Below are positions 6,522 through 13,579 of a DNA stretch of 26,840 nucleotides, piece by piece. Below the pieces are notes generated by a model, which was not told where the DNA came from, searched no databases, and saw only the letters and a list, made by a program, of their open reading frames with translations. Made by a program: the position numbers and the translations under genes. Origin of the DNA: Candidatus Saccharimonadota bacterium (GTDB taxonomy: Bacteria; Patescibacteriota; Saccharimonadia; Saccharimonadales; EFPC-124). The stretch is taken from contig JAEHDC010000017.1 of NCBI GenBank assembly GCA_016880595.1, forward strand, positions 1 to 26,840, in the 5' to 3' direction. The number at the start of each line of letters is the position of its first letter. Within the stretch, counting starts at the first letter, position 1.

Positions 6522-7283
6522 TTGCAGAAATTTGAGCCTAGATACAGACGTCCATTAAACTCAGAACAAGTAGAGATATTAGATATTCTCTATAAATTTA
6601 GGTTCGTGACAGTAGCAACCTTGAGGGACTATTTTTTTGAGACAAATCCAGGCATGAATATTTTTAAAAGGCTTGAGACGCTAGCAGAGCAGGGATTTAT
6701 AGCAAAGCGTTACTTTGACAATTACAGGCTACTGCACAAACCCGTAGCTTATTATTTGTTGCCGGATGGTGCGCGCAAGCTAGATGAGTGCCGCGATGAA
6801 GATGAAGCTGGGGTCAATGCTAAACAAATTTATAGGGATAGTGCGGTCAGTGAACAATTCGCCATGCACTGCGTAGCTATTTTCAATCTGTACAACCGTT
6901 TGGATAAAAAATATGGCGATGATCTAGACTTTTTAACCAAAAGCGATCAAGCCAATCTGGAGAGTTTTCCAAAATTAAAACCTGACGCATATTTGATTTT
7001 GGAGACAGCCCAAGAAGCGCACCATTATTTTGTAGATATTCTGGATGACGACGCACATTTGTTAGTAGAGGCATCAAAGAAAATAAAGCGCTATATTGAG
7101 TTGCGCAAAAGTGCCGATTGGACAGATTTTTCAGAAAATGCGTTTCCTAAGATAATCTTTGTTTGTAATTCGGAAAACGCTTGCAAAAGAGTGCAGAAAC
7201 GCTGCGGAGCTATCCTAAACAAAACCTGGACACTAGATATAGCCTTTGAGGTCACTAACATATCCGAAATTACCTTGAGCTAA
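6522..7283 (+). CDS. Replication-relaxation family protein, 253 aa
   Basis: An N-terminal winged-helix-like segment (residues about 13-85: LNSEQVEILDILYKFRFVTV, then KRLETLAEQGFIAKRYFDN, ending YYLLPDGARKL) is followed by an acidic restriction-nuclease-like region (LKPDAYLIL near 150, HHYFVDILDDD, KKIKRYIELR, then FPKIIFVCNSE). This matches the replication-relaxation family found with conjugative elements in Gram-positives and CPR, where it is thought to act in element replication or DNA processing. The start is weak: a TTG at 6522 fits the frame, while AGGAAAG lies 17 nt upstream. Two tandem hairpins follow the stop. Confidence 0.65.
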   Translation: MQKFEPRYRRPLNSEQVEILDILYKFRFVTVATLRDYFFETNPGMNIFKRLETLAEQGFIAKRYFDNYRLLHKPVAYYLLPDGARKLDECRDEDEAGVNAKQIYRDSAVSEQFAMHCVAIFNLYNRLDKKYGDDLDFLTKSDQANLESFPKLKPDAYLILETAQEAHHYFVDILDDDAHLLVEASKKIKRYIELRKSADWTDFSENAFPKIIFVCNSENACKRVQKRCGAILNKTWTLDIAFEVTNISEITLS

Positions 7284-7290
7284 TATTCGT

Positions 7291-7350
7291 AACTCGCTTT
7301 TGACGGAACGGCAAATGCGAGTTGGTCACTTTTGCGAAGAAAAAGTGACT
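7291..7350 (+). other. Tandem hairpins after the replication-relaxation gene
   Basis: The first stem is AACTCGC (7291-7297) with GCGAGTT (7317-7323). The second is GTCACTTTT (7325-7333) with AAAAGTGAC (7341-7349), 9 bp perfect. They are separated by one base. The lack of a T run after the second makes simple termination doubtful. Paired stems next to a replication or transfer protein could mark an origin or nick site; this is inference. Confidence 0.4.
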
Positions 7351-7384
7351 TGGCTATTCCTAAAAGCAATCAAAGAACAAGAAG

Positions 7385-7413
7385 TTGCGATTAATCGAGT
7401 TAATAACTATAAT
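7385..7413 (+). promoter_or_regulatory. Sigma70-type promoter of the Trypco1 gene
   Basis: TTGCGA (7385-7390), 17 nt, then TATAAT (7408-7413). The expected transcript start near 7420 leaves a leader of about 24 nt with a GGGTGGGG ribosome site before the ATG at 7444. Confidence 0.65.
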
Positions 7414-7443
7414 CATAAGTAAATAAATTATGAGGGTGGGGAT

Positions 7444-7761
7444 ATGAACGAATTAAACGTTGCAGCTATTACATTACCAAATGGCGCCAAGGTGTACGTA
7501 CGATCAGCTGATGCGGCCGCTGAGCTGCAAACTGGGAGAAAGTTGGGTTTTAAGGAAGGTAAGTTTGATGATGTAGCGAATGTCATTGAAGGCATATGTG
7601 ATAGTTTGCGTGATGCCTTGCTAAAGGCTAAGCCGGATAATGCCACAGTTGAATTTGACCTGGAGCTAACATGGAAAGCCGGTAATATATTGGCATTATT
7701 CGCTAAGCCTGAGGCTACTGGGGATATTAAAGTTATATTTGAATGGACTAAGACGAAATAA
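7444..7761 (+). CDS. Trypco1 (trypsin-co-occurring domain 1, CU044_2847-like) protein, 105 aa
   Basis: The layout follows the Trypco1 family: a short N-terminal strand segment (ITLPNGAKVYVRS), a helix around residues 39-65 (FDDVANVIEGICDSLRDALL), then the diagnostic end ATVEFDLELTWKAGNI followed by DIKVIFEWTKTK. Families of this kind were described beside trypsin-like peptidases, effector-associated domains and NTPase-driven conflict systems. Here it stands alone under its own promoter, with no trypsin or NTPase neighbour, just upstream of the Nudix cluster. No membrane segment. Identification is by recalled consensus, so moderately sure. Confidence 0.65.
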   Translation: MNELNVAAITLPNGAKVYVRSADAAAELQTGRKLGFKEGKFDDVANVIEGICDSLRDALLKAKPDNATVEFDLELTWKAGNILALFAKPEATGDIKVIFEWTKTK

Positions 7762-7786
7762 CCTCAGTTTAATTTCCAAAACACAG

Positions 7787-7816
7787 TTACATTAGTTGGC
7801 TAAATCTATTTATACT
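7787..7816 (+). promoter_or_regulatory. Candidate promoter before the 35-codon ORF
   Basis: TTACAT (7787-7792), 18 nt, TATACT (7811-7816). Transcription would run into the short ORF at 7849 and then antisense to the methyltransferase gene. Confidence 0.4.
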
Positions 7817-7848
7817 GGTATTGTACTTTTTACCCAAGGTAGTATATT

Positions 7849-7956
7849 ATGAATGTAACAATCTGGCGTAGGTTGAAACCACCCCGTGGTTGGATGAAAG
7901 CTTTAAAACAAGCTAGCACCTTTCAAACACGGCAATCATGCGGTCCGAAGTTTTAG
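7849..7956 (+). CDS. Possible small basic peptide, 35 aa
   Basis: An ATG at 7849 has AAGG 9 nt upstream and a promoter-like pair at 7787-7816. The product is basic (starts MNVTIWRRLKPPRGW). It overlaps the 3' end of the convergent methyltransferase gene by 44 nt. No homology is recognised. It could instead be part of an untranslated RNA. Confidence 0.25.
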   Translation: MNVTIWRRLKPPRGWMKALKQASTFQTRQSCGPKF

Positions 7957-8749
7957 GATTGTATTCAGACTTATCAAAATTGCCATAGCAATAAACAAGT
8001 TTGAAGCCGTGCGGTTTGAGCAGTTTTTTGAGTTCAGAAGTACTGTACATCCTGGCCAGAGTTTGGTCGACCACAACGCTAGCCTCGTCAGAATGAACGT
8101 CTTGAATAATACTCGTAAAGACCGCTTCATAAACTTTGTCATGAAGATACACCTTCCTCCTTACGACCGTGTCAATCTGGAGGCCGTTGAATTCACAAAC
8201 TCTGTGGTCAACTTCCTCATCTGGTTTCTGTCGTTGATAGTTTTTGGAATCAAGTATCAAGATGCCACCTCGCTTTATGTGAGCTGAGCATTGTTTGGCA
8301 AAAGCATTTACATCTTTTGTCTGTGACATATAAACGTACGAGTCCCAAAGCGAATAAGCACAATCGACTGTGTTATTTATTTTGAAAAAGCGCATGTCGG
8401 TTTCATAAAACTCAGCATCAGGCGCCGCCTTTCTCGCAATCTCTAGTAGATAACGTGAAGCGTCAACGCCAAAACCTGAGTATCCTCTTGAGGCAAGTTC
8501 CTTCAAGTGCCTTCCTGTTCCGCAGGCAATGTCGAGGAATGAATTCGCATCGATTCCTGCATATTCTTTGGCCACATCAATTAAGAAGTCCACTTCTTTT
8601 TTGGTGAATTCTTCTCTGGAATTCATGGCGTCAAATAGTGGCGCCAACTGGGTATAGTAACTTTTCCCTTTGGAATAATCAGAAAAAGAAATGTCGTTTT
8701 TAAGTAGTTTTAAATATGGAGTGTAATAAATGGAGTCGATAATATTCAT
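7913..8749 (-). CDS. Class I SAM-dependent methyltransferase, 278 aa
   Basis: Motif I is FLDIACGTGRH (residues 71-81); the acidic residue contacting the ribose of SAM is Asp96 in GFGVDAS; ETDMRFF (116-122) is the usual post-II position; HIKRGGILILD (157-167) precedes motif III. The length, DMR motif and C-terminal beta-rich part (YEAVFTSIIQD; MYSTSELKKLLKPHGF) resemble the small-molecule N-methyltransferases of amino-sugar pathways (DesVI type). It is divergent from the Nudix gene at 8849, with 99 nt between. No clear ribosome site precedes the ATG at 8749. In context it may N-methylate an amino product of the cluster; this is inference. A housekeeping or resistance methyltransferase is possible. 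Confidence 0.8.
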   Translation of the reverse strand: MNIIDSIYYTPYLKLLKNDISFSDYSKGKSYYTQLAPLFDAMNSREEFTKKEVDFLIDVAKEYAGIDANSFLDIACGTGRHLKELASRGYSGFGVDASRYLLEIARKAAPDAEFYETDMRFFKINNTVDCAYSLWDSYVYMSQTKDVNAFAKQCSAHIKRGGILILDSKNYQRQKPDEEVDHRVCEFNGLQIDTVVRRKVYLHDKVYEAVFTSIIQDVHSDEASVVVDQTLARMYSTSELKKLLKPHGFKLVYCYGNFDKSEYNPKTSDRMIAVFERC

Positions 8750-8848
8750 AGTTTAAATGTTAAATAATATAAAAAGTTAAGGATTAGCAAGGCAAGATAC
8801 CTTACCATCTGCCATACTGTATTTTAATCCGAAAGGCGATTTCTTACC

Positions 8849-9346
8849 ATGACCAAGACGCAACACGATAGTGAAACTCGAGCCGAGGGCCAACAAGTTA
8901 TTGTAGCTTGTGCACTCATTCATCACAGCTTTGATGGCACAGAAAAAATATTCTTGCCAAGACGAGCTGACACAAAAAAGTTTATGCCTGGCGTTTATGA
9001 GCTACCTGGCGGACATGTCGATTTTGGCGAAGATATCGTGGATGGTCTCAAGCGTGAACTCATAGAAGAGTTTGGCAAGAGAATTACCGTCGGTGACCCG
9101 TTTACAGCATTCACCTATAAAAATGAAATAAAGGCCTCACATTCTGTTGAGGTCGTTTATTTTGCGCGGTTTGAAGATAATATTGAAGATATCGAAATTC
9201 ATCCTGAGGATCATTCTGGATATGAATGGTTCAGTGAAGACGATATCAGTAAAATGCTCATAGGCGGCAAAACTGAAGACGATGAAGAGTATAAACTAAT
9301 CAAGAGAGCTTTTAGCCTTTTAAGAGGTGAACCTCTTCGATCATAA
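8849..9346 (+). CDS. Nudix hydrolase, 165 aa
   Basis: A stand-alone Nudix domain of usual size. The Nudix box is intact: GHVDFGE, seven residues, then RELIEEFG, keeping the RE and EE metal ligands. It is preceded by the typical LPRRADTKKFMPGVYELPGG. Nudix enzymes hydrolyse nucleoside diphosphates linked to another group (NTPs, NDP-sugars, NAD, capped species); the substrate cannot be read here. It is the first plus-strand gene of the cargo cluster, and 308 nt separates it from the oxidoreductase, so it may be its own unit. AAAGG lies 12 nt before the ATG at 8849, a loose spacing. Confidence 0.88.
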   Translation: MTKTQHDSETRAEGQQVIVACALIHHSFDGTEKIFLPRRADTKKFMPGVYELPGGHVDFGEDIVDGLKRELIEEFGKRITVGDPFTAFTYKNEIKASHSVEVVYFARFEDNIEDIEIHPEDHSGYEWFSEDDISKMLIGGKTEDDEEYKLIKRAFSLLRGEPLRS

Positions 9347-9654
9347 GCTATCAACCTAAAGGTTTTTAGCCGGGCTATTATTACTCAAAGTTCTTTAAGC
9401 TTGGAGATAGTTTGGCGGCATACAACCAAGAATCTTAGCAGAAATGATTAAGTTAAATAATGTGCGGCGATAGCATAAGACCGTTTGTCTGGTATTTATT
9501 GTTTAGATAAACTTCCCAAATACATATTTCTTTTGGCCTTCAATAAGTTAATATTGTGCCTCTATTTAGTAATCGCATCACCAAAGTATAGCACATATAA
9601 GCTTTTTGGCGAGTGGCCATAATCCCATTAGTAATTTCAAGAAAGGAAAATTCT
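9347..9654. other. 308-nt intergenic stretch
   Basis: No convincing gene on either strand. A weak AACC-TAAA-GGTT stem followed by TTT (9354-9368) may terminate the Nudix gene. A near-palindrome GTTTGTCT...AGATAAAC lies near 9482-9511. A TATAAG at 9596-9601 could be the -10 for the downstream operon, but I find no good -35. Confidence 0.4.
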
Positions 9655-10473
9655 ATGAGTAGCAGCCTGAGATTTTCTGGCAAGACACTGCGCGCTGGCG
9701 TAATCGGGCTTGGACGTCAATCGGTAAACGACCACATACCTGCTTTGCTGCGGCGAAAAGACGTTGAGCTGGTGTGCGTGTCTGACGTTAATGTAAGCGC
9801 CCACGAAAATTTTTATAATGCATTTCCTGATCTAAAGGGCAAGACAAAAGCATTCCAAAACTTTCAGGAAACCATTAAAGAAGGTGTTGATTTTGTAGTG
9901 GTTGCAATTCCTCACGATCAATATTTTGAGGTAAGCAAAGCGCTTTGCCAGAATAAGATTCCTTTTATGAAGGAAAAGCCATTTGCTCGTACTTTAGATG
10001 AAGCGATAGCTATGGCAAGTATTAATGACATTGAAAAATACTGCTTTATTTGCACTCAGCGACGCTTCCACCCACTATATGAAAAAGCACATGAGGCATT
10101 GGATAGTCTCGGTAAATTAGCCTCATTTAATGCAATATATACACTTAATCTCCCGCAACCCGCTTCTGGCTGGCGTAAATTTACTGATGTTTGCGGCGGA
10201 GGAGTGATCATTGATATGGGCTATCATATTATTGATCAATTGATCTGGTGGTTTGGTTATCCTGATGATATTCACGCTAAAATTTCTAATTTATCTACTG
10301 AAGAAGATCTATACGATACGGAAGATTCCGCAACAATAGTCTTCTCCTACTACGACGCAGGCTTGCAGGGTTCGATTGTTCTTTCTAGGTGCACTGGGGT
10401 TAAAGCGGAGGGCTACCAAGTGTCTGGCGCAAAGCGTTTTATGGAAGGTGGAAAAAACCCAACTTTTTATTAA
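9655..10473 (+). CDS. Gfo/Idh/MocA family NAD(P)-dependent oxidoreductase, frameshifted
   Basis: The Rossmann start is AGVIGLGRQS (residues 14-23); MKEKPFA (105-111) carries the family's EKP motif; GGGVIIDMGYHIIDQ (181-195) contains the conserved aspartate and histidine of the catalytic site. Members oxidise or reduce a sugar or cyclitol hydroxyl. The ATG at 9655 follows GAAAGG and is preferred to an upstream GTG/ATG reading. The frame breaks after FMEGGK at the six-A run 10452-10457; with five A it continues in frame to 10753, giving 365 residues, normal for the family. In the cluster it is a candidate for making the keto group that the DegT enzyme aminates, as Pur10 does for ATP in the puromycin pathway; this is inference. 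Confidence 0.85.
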   Translation: MSSSLRFSGKTLRAGVIGLGRQSVNDHIPALLRRKDVELVCVSDVNVSAHENFYNAFPDLKGKTKAFQNFQETIKEGVDFVVVAIPHDQYFEVSKALCQNKIPFMKEKPFARTLDEAIAMASINDIEKYCFICTQRRFHPLYEKAHEALDSLGKLASFNAIYTLNLPQPASGWRKFTDVCGGGVIIDMGYHIIDQLIWWFGYPDDIHAKISNLSTEEDLYDTEDSATIVFSYYDAGLQGSIVLSRCTGVKAEGYQVSGAKRFMEGGKNPTFY

Positions 10474-10753
10474 GGATCGCCTTTCTGGAGATCCTGTTTG
10501 TACCGAAGAAAGAAGATATGCTGAAGAAATGATGGATAATCAGCTTGATTTCTTCATTAGCACATTTACAAGTGGACACAATTTCGAGAGAAATCACCTC
10601 GACAACCTTCTCAATATGAAATTCATTGAACGCTGTTATAGAAATAAGCTGTCTAAAGACCAAACCTTGTTTATTAACGCTTACAAGCATCGAAATTCAA
10701 TAGTTGAATCTACAAGAAAGAGTGCATTAGGAGGGCTAAATGAAGTACGATAA
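10457..10753 (+). pseudogene. C-terminal part of the oxidoreductase, shifted frame
   Basis: This in-frame continuation begins TQLFIKDRLSGDPV and contains EMMDNQLDFFISTFTSG and NLLNMKFIERCYRN, which fits the C-terminal end of Gfo/Idh/MocA enzymes. It joins the N-terminal part if one A is removed from the run at 10452-10457. Its end overlaps the start of the next gene by 14 nt, as expected for an intact operon gene, so a sequencing error or very recent mutation is likelier than old decay. Confidence 0.65.
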
Positions 10754-11915
10754 GGAACGCCAACTTAATGAATTGGGCAACGAATTACGCAAAGAGTATA
10801 AAGAGGTTATTGTTGATTTCATTATCCAGGATGGTACGAGCCATAAGGCTCTTGTGCAAAAACGATCTATGACACGCAATCTTTTTCCTGGTGCCTGGGA
10901 ATTTCCTGGTGGTCATTTGGAGCCTGACGAAAGCTTAACAGGATGTTTGAAACGCCTTGTCTATGAAGAAGGACATATGTGCCTGAATGAAGTTGTTAGT
11001 ATGGTACATCTATTCACCTGGGATTCCGACAAGGATGTTGTCAATGCGCAATTCCTTGTTAACGCGAGCGGTAATTTTTCTTTTAATAAAAATAAAATAT
11101 CTGAATATCGTTTTATCGACTCAGAATGCTTAGACCTGCTTCTTGAGGGCACACAAGAATCGCCAATTTACAGAGGTGCCTTTTACTCATTCGAGTATCT
11201 CAAAATGTTAAAAGAAAAAAGAATCGACTTGTTCGAAACACTTCTTTTCTTCGATCAGATGGTAGCCGGATTCTTTGATTTTCTACGCTGCGAAGAGCGG
11301 GCGCCAAAAGTAGTAATTGGTAAAGAGAATGAGAAGAAATTTAACCTAGATAAGGAGAGCGGCCTGCTATCCATATCGCCAAGTTTCTTGCGTCATTATG
11401 ATAAATTCGGGTGCGCCTCGATAATTCTGCACTTGATCTTTCATAACTACCGCCAAAACATTCTTTCCTATGATGATGTCAAAGCAATTCGTGGCATCAT
11501 GGGCAAAAATCTAATGTTCTTTGTAGATATTGTTGCGGATAGCTATACCTACCTCTATTTTGAGCGTTATTATGGTTTTACCGAAGCAAAGTATTTAGAA
11601 CTTTGCGGCCGACTCATCCAAGAATATCAAGCAGAAAAGCTAGAAGATTCAAAGTTTACAAGGCTCCTGGGGTCGCTGCTTACGATTGCAGAGAGAAGCG
11701 GTCAAGGTTTTAATGTAGTTTTGCCAGTACTAAATAATAGTGATTACAAACTATATATGATAAGGTTTGATCGTTCACTCATATATTCGAATGTGTTGAT
11801 CGAAGAAAAATTATTCGGTAAATGCGTAGGCATCATGACAAATAAAAAGATAAGTGAAAAAGACTTTGTGTCGACATTTGAAAAATTAATAACCTTAGCA
11901 AAGACAGGAAAATAG
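10740..11915 (+). CDS. Degenerate Nudix domain fused to an unknown C-terminal domain, 391 aa
   Basis: Residues about 20-150 are a Nudix domain (RSMTRNLFPGAWEFPGGHLE). The box is altered: after GHLEPDE and seven residues it reads RLVYEEGH, so Leu73 replaces one catalytic Glu and His79 replaces the Gly. Glu76 and Glu77 remain. It may bind a nucleotide without cleaving it. The C-terminal 240 residues are not recognised. They include HLIFH (231-235) and, about 30 residues on, VDIVADSY (262-269), a spacing reminiscent of a zinc peptidase that has lost the HExxH glutamate; this likeness is weak. GGAGGG lies 4 nt before the ATG. It overlaps the oxidoreductase and is 1 nt from the next gene, so it is co-expressed. 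Confidence 0.8.
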   Translation: MKYDKERQLNELGNELRKEYKEVIVDFIIQDGTSHKALVQKRSMTRNLFPGAWEFPGGHLEPDESLTGCLKRLVYEEGHMCLNEVVSMVHLFTWDSDKDVVNAQFLVNASGNFSFNKNKISEYRFIDSECLDLLLEGTQESPIYRGAFYSFEYLKMLKEKRIDLFETLLFFDQMVAGFFDFLRCEERAPKVVIGKENEKKFNLDKESGLLSISPSFLRHYDKFGCASIILHLIFHNYRQNILSYDDVKAIRGIMGKNLMFFVDIVADSYTYLYFERYYGFTEAKYLELCGRLIQEYQAEKLEDSKFTRLLGSLLTIAERSGQGFNVVLPVLNNSDYKLYMIRFDRSLIYSNVLIEEKLFGKCVGIMTNKKISEKDFVSTFEKLITLAKTGK

Positions 11916-11916
11916 C

Positions 11917-13542
11917 ATGGCTTTAAGACATTTTTGCACCACAACATATATTTTTAATGAAGAGGGCGACAAGTGCCTTCTTATCCATCACAAAAAATTA
12001 CCATTTCTTCTACCTCCAGGAGGCCATATTGATGAAGATGAAGAATACTTAGAATCTTCGCAGCGTGAAGTTGCTGAAGAACTTGGCTTCGCAAAAGAAG
12101 ATTTGTTTTACCCAGAATATCTTCAGCTTAAGGACAACGAGCGCTTACAACCCTGGGCAATCCAAGAATATACAATAGTTCCTGACGAGCATTTTCATTA
12201 TGACCTAGTATTCGGAGCTATCGTTAAAGAAAGTACGCCAATTAAGCCGAATGAAGGCGAAAGCCAGAATGTTCGATGGATAAAGATTGAAGATATAGAT
12301 TTGTTTGAAACCACTGATGAGTGCAGAGATAATATTATAAAAATGTCAAAAAAGATTCGCGATGCTCGCGAAGTTGAACGCGTTCAGCAAGATCTTTATA
12401 TCTGGCCCCGCTACGATATAAGCCTAAAGAAAGATTTGTGTCGCTTTGTTGAAGGCCGCGATTTTGGCACATGGAATCTTGGCGATTTATACGAGGGAGT
12501 TCCGTGCAGTTTTGCACAAAAGATGGGCGTTGACTATGGAATCTTTACGTCAACGGGTACGGCAGGTTTGCACGCCATTCTAATGGCGCTTGGTCTTAAA
12601 CCAGGTGATGAAGTCATTGTGCCGAGTATGACATTTGTTCGAGCGGTGACGCCGCTTAATCACCTAAGCCTCCAGCCAGTTATTGCAGATATTGACCCGA
12701 GCACAGGTAATATAGATCCTATTTCAATTGAAGCCAACATTACGCTTAAAACTAAAGCCGTTATCGTAGTGCATATGTGGGGCGTACCGGCTGACTGCGA
12801 ACGCATTTCTGAAATCTGCAAGAAGCATGATATTCGTATGATCGAAGACTTCTCTCATGCTCACTTTTCAATGTATAAAAATCAATTTGTCGGCAGCTTT
12901 GGAGATGCGGCTTTTGCGTCATTACAGCGAAAGAAAAACGTTTCTGTTGGCGAAGGCGGCATTATTGTCACAAAAGACAAGAAGACTTACGGGCGCCTAC
13001 AGCATATTACTTCGCCTGGCTCTTTTATGGATCAGAGCAATTACTCCGATATTGATTTCTCGGGTTACGGACTTAACATGCGCATTAATCCATTTGGGGC
13101 GCTCACAGTTAAAAATTTGCTGCCCAAAATAGACGCTATTCTTGAAGACAAGCGCGTAGCCATAGAAAAGCTAACCACGATTCTCGCCAAACACAGTGAC
13201 AAGTTTGAGTTAGTTGAAATTCCTGATTACGCCGACAAATCGGCTTTGTCTTGGTATTCATATAAATTAAAACTAAAGAATACAACCCTTGCGGAGCTAA
13301 AGACGAAAAAACTTTGGAAATTTTCAGACTTTGGCTATCCGCCTATTGCAAGTCACTGTTACTGGGAAAAAGATACTAATTACTTCCCGTTTTGTTTAGG
13401 TATCAAGCCTGAGGTGCGAACGAAATTACCCGGTCAAGAGGCATACCTTAAAAACCGCGTCACGCTTAATATTCCTACAGTTCCAGCATCTTATTGGACC
13501 GACAAAGTGGTTGCGAAATGGGAGGACGCGCTGGCAAACTAA
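11917..13542 (+). CDS. Nudix-DegT/DnrJ/EryC1/StrS aminotransferase fusion, 541 aa
   Basis: Residues 1-150 are a Nudix domain with an intact box (GHIDEDE, seven residues, REVAEELGF; 36-58). Residues about 160-541 are a complete StrS-type PLP aminotransferase: TSTGTAGLHAILMALGLKPG (211-230), EDFSHAHF with Asp311 for the PLP ring nitrogen, and Lys340 in SLQRKKNVSVGEGG for the Schiff base. StrS enzymes aminate keto sugars (often NDP-linked) or keto-cyclitols. A Nudix domain on the same chain suggests that the substrate or product is a nucleotide whose phosphoanhydride is then cleaved. The ATG at 11917 is 1 nt after the previous stop, with AGGAAAA upstream. I know of no standard family with this architecture; the individual domains are certain. 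Confidence 0.9.
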   Translation: MALRHFCTTTYIFNEEGDKCLLIHHKKLPFLLPPGGHIDEDEEYLESSQREVAEELGFAKEDLFYPEYLQLKDNERLQPWAIQEYTIVPDEHFHYDLVFGAIVKESTPIKPNEGESQNVRWIKIEDIDLFETTDECRDNIIKMSKKIRDAREVERVQQDLYIWPRYDISLKKDLCRFVEGRDFGTWNLGDLYEGVPCSFAQKMGVDYGIFTSTGTAGLHAILMALGLKPGDEVIVPSMTFVRAVTPLNHLSLQPVIADIDPSTGNIDPISIEANITLKTKAVIVVHMWGVPADCERISEICKKHDIRMIEDFSHAHFSMYKNQFVGSFGDAAFASLQRKKNVSVGEGGIIVTKDKKTYGRLQHITSPGSFMDQSNYSDIDFSGYGLNMRINPFGALTVKNLLPKIDAILEDKRVAIEKLTTILAKHSDKFELVEIPDYADKSALSWYSYKLKLKNTTLAELKTKKLWKFSDFGYPPIASHCYWEKDTNYFPFCLGIKPEVRTKLPGQEAYLKNRVTLNIPTVPASYWTDKVVAKWEDALAN

Positions 13543-13579
13543 TACGCAGACTTGTTCACTGATATAATGAAAGGGTAAT

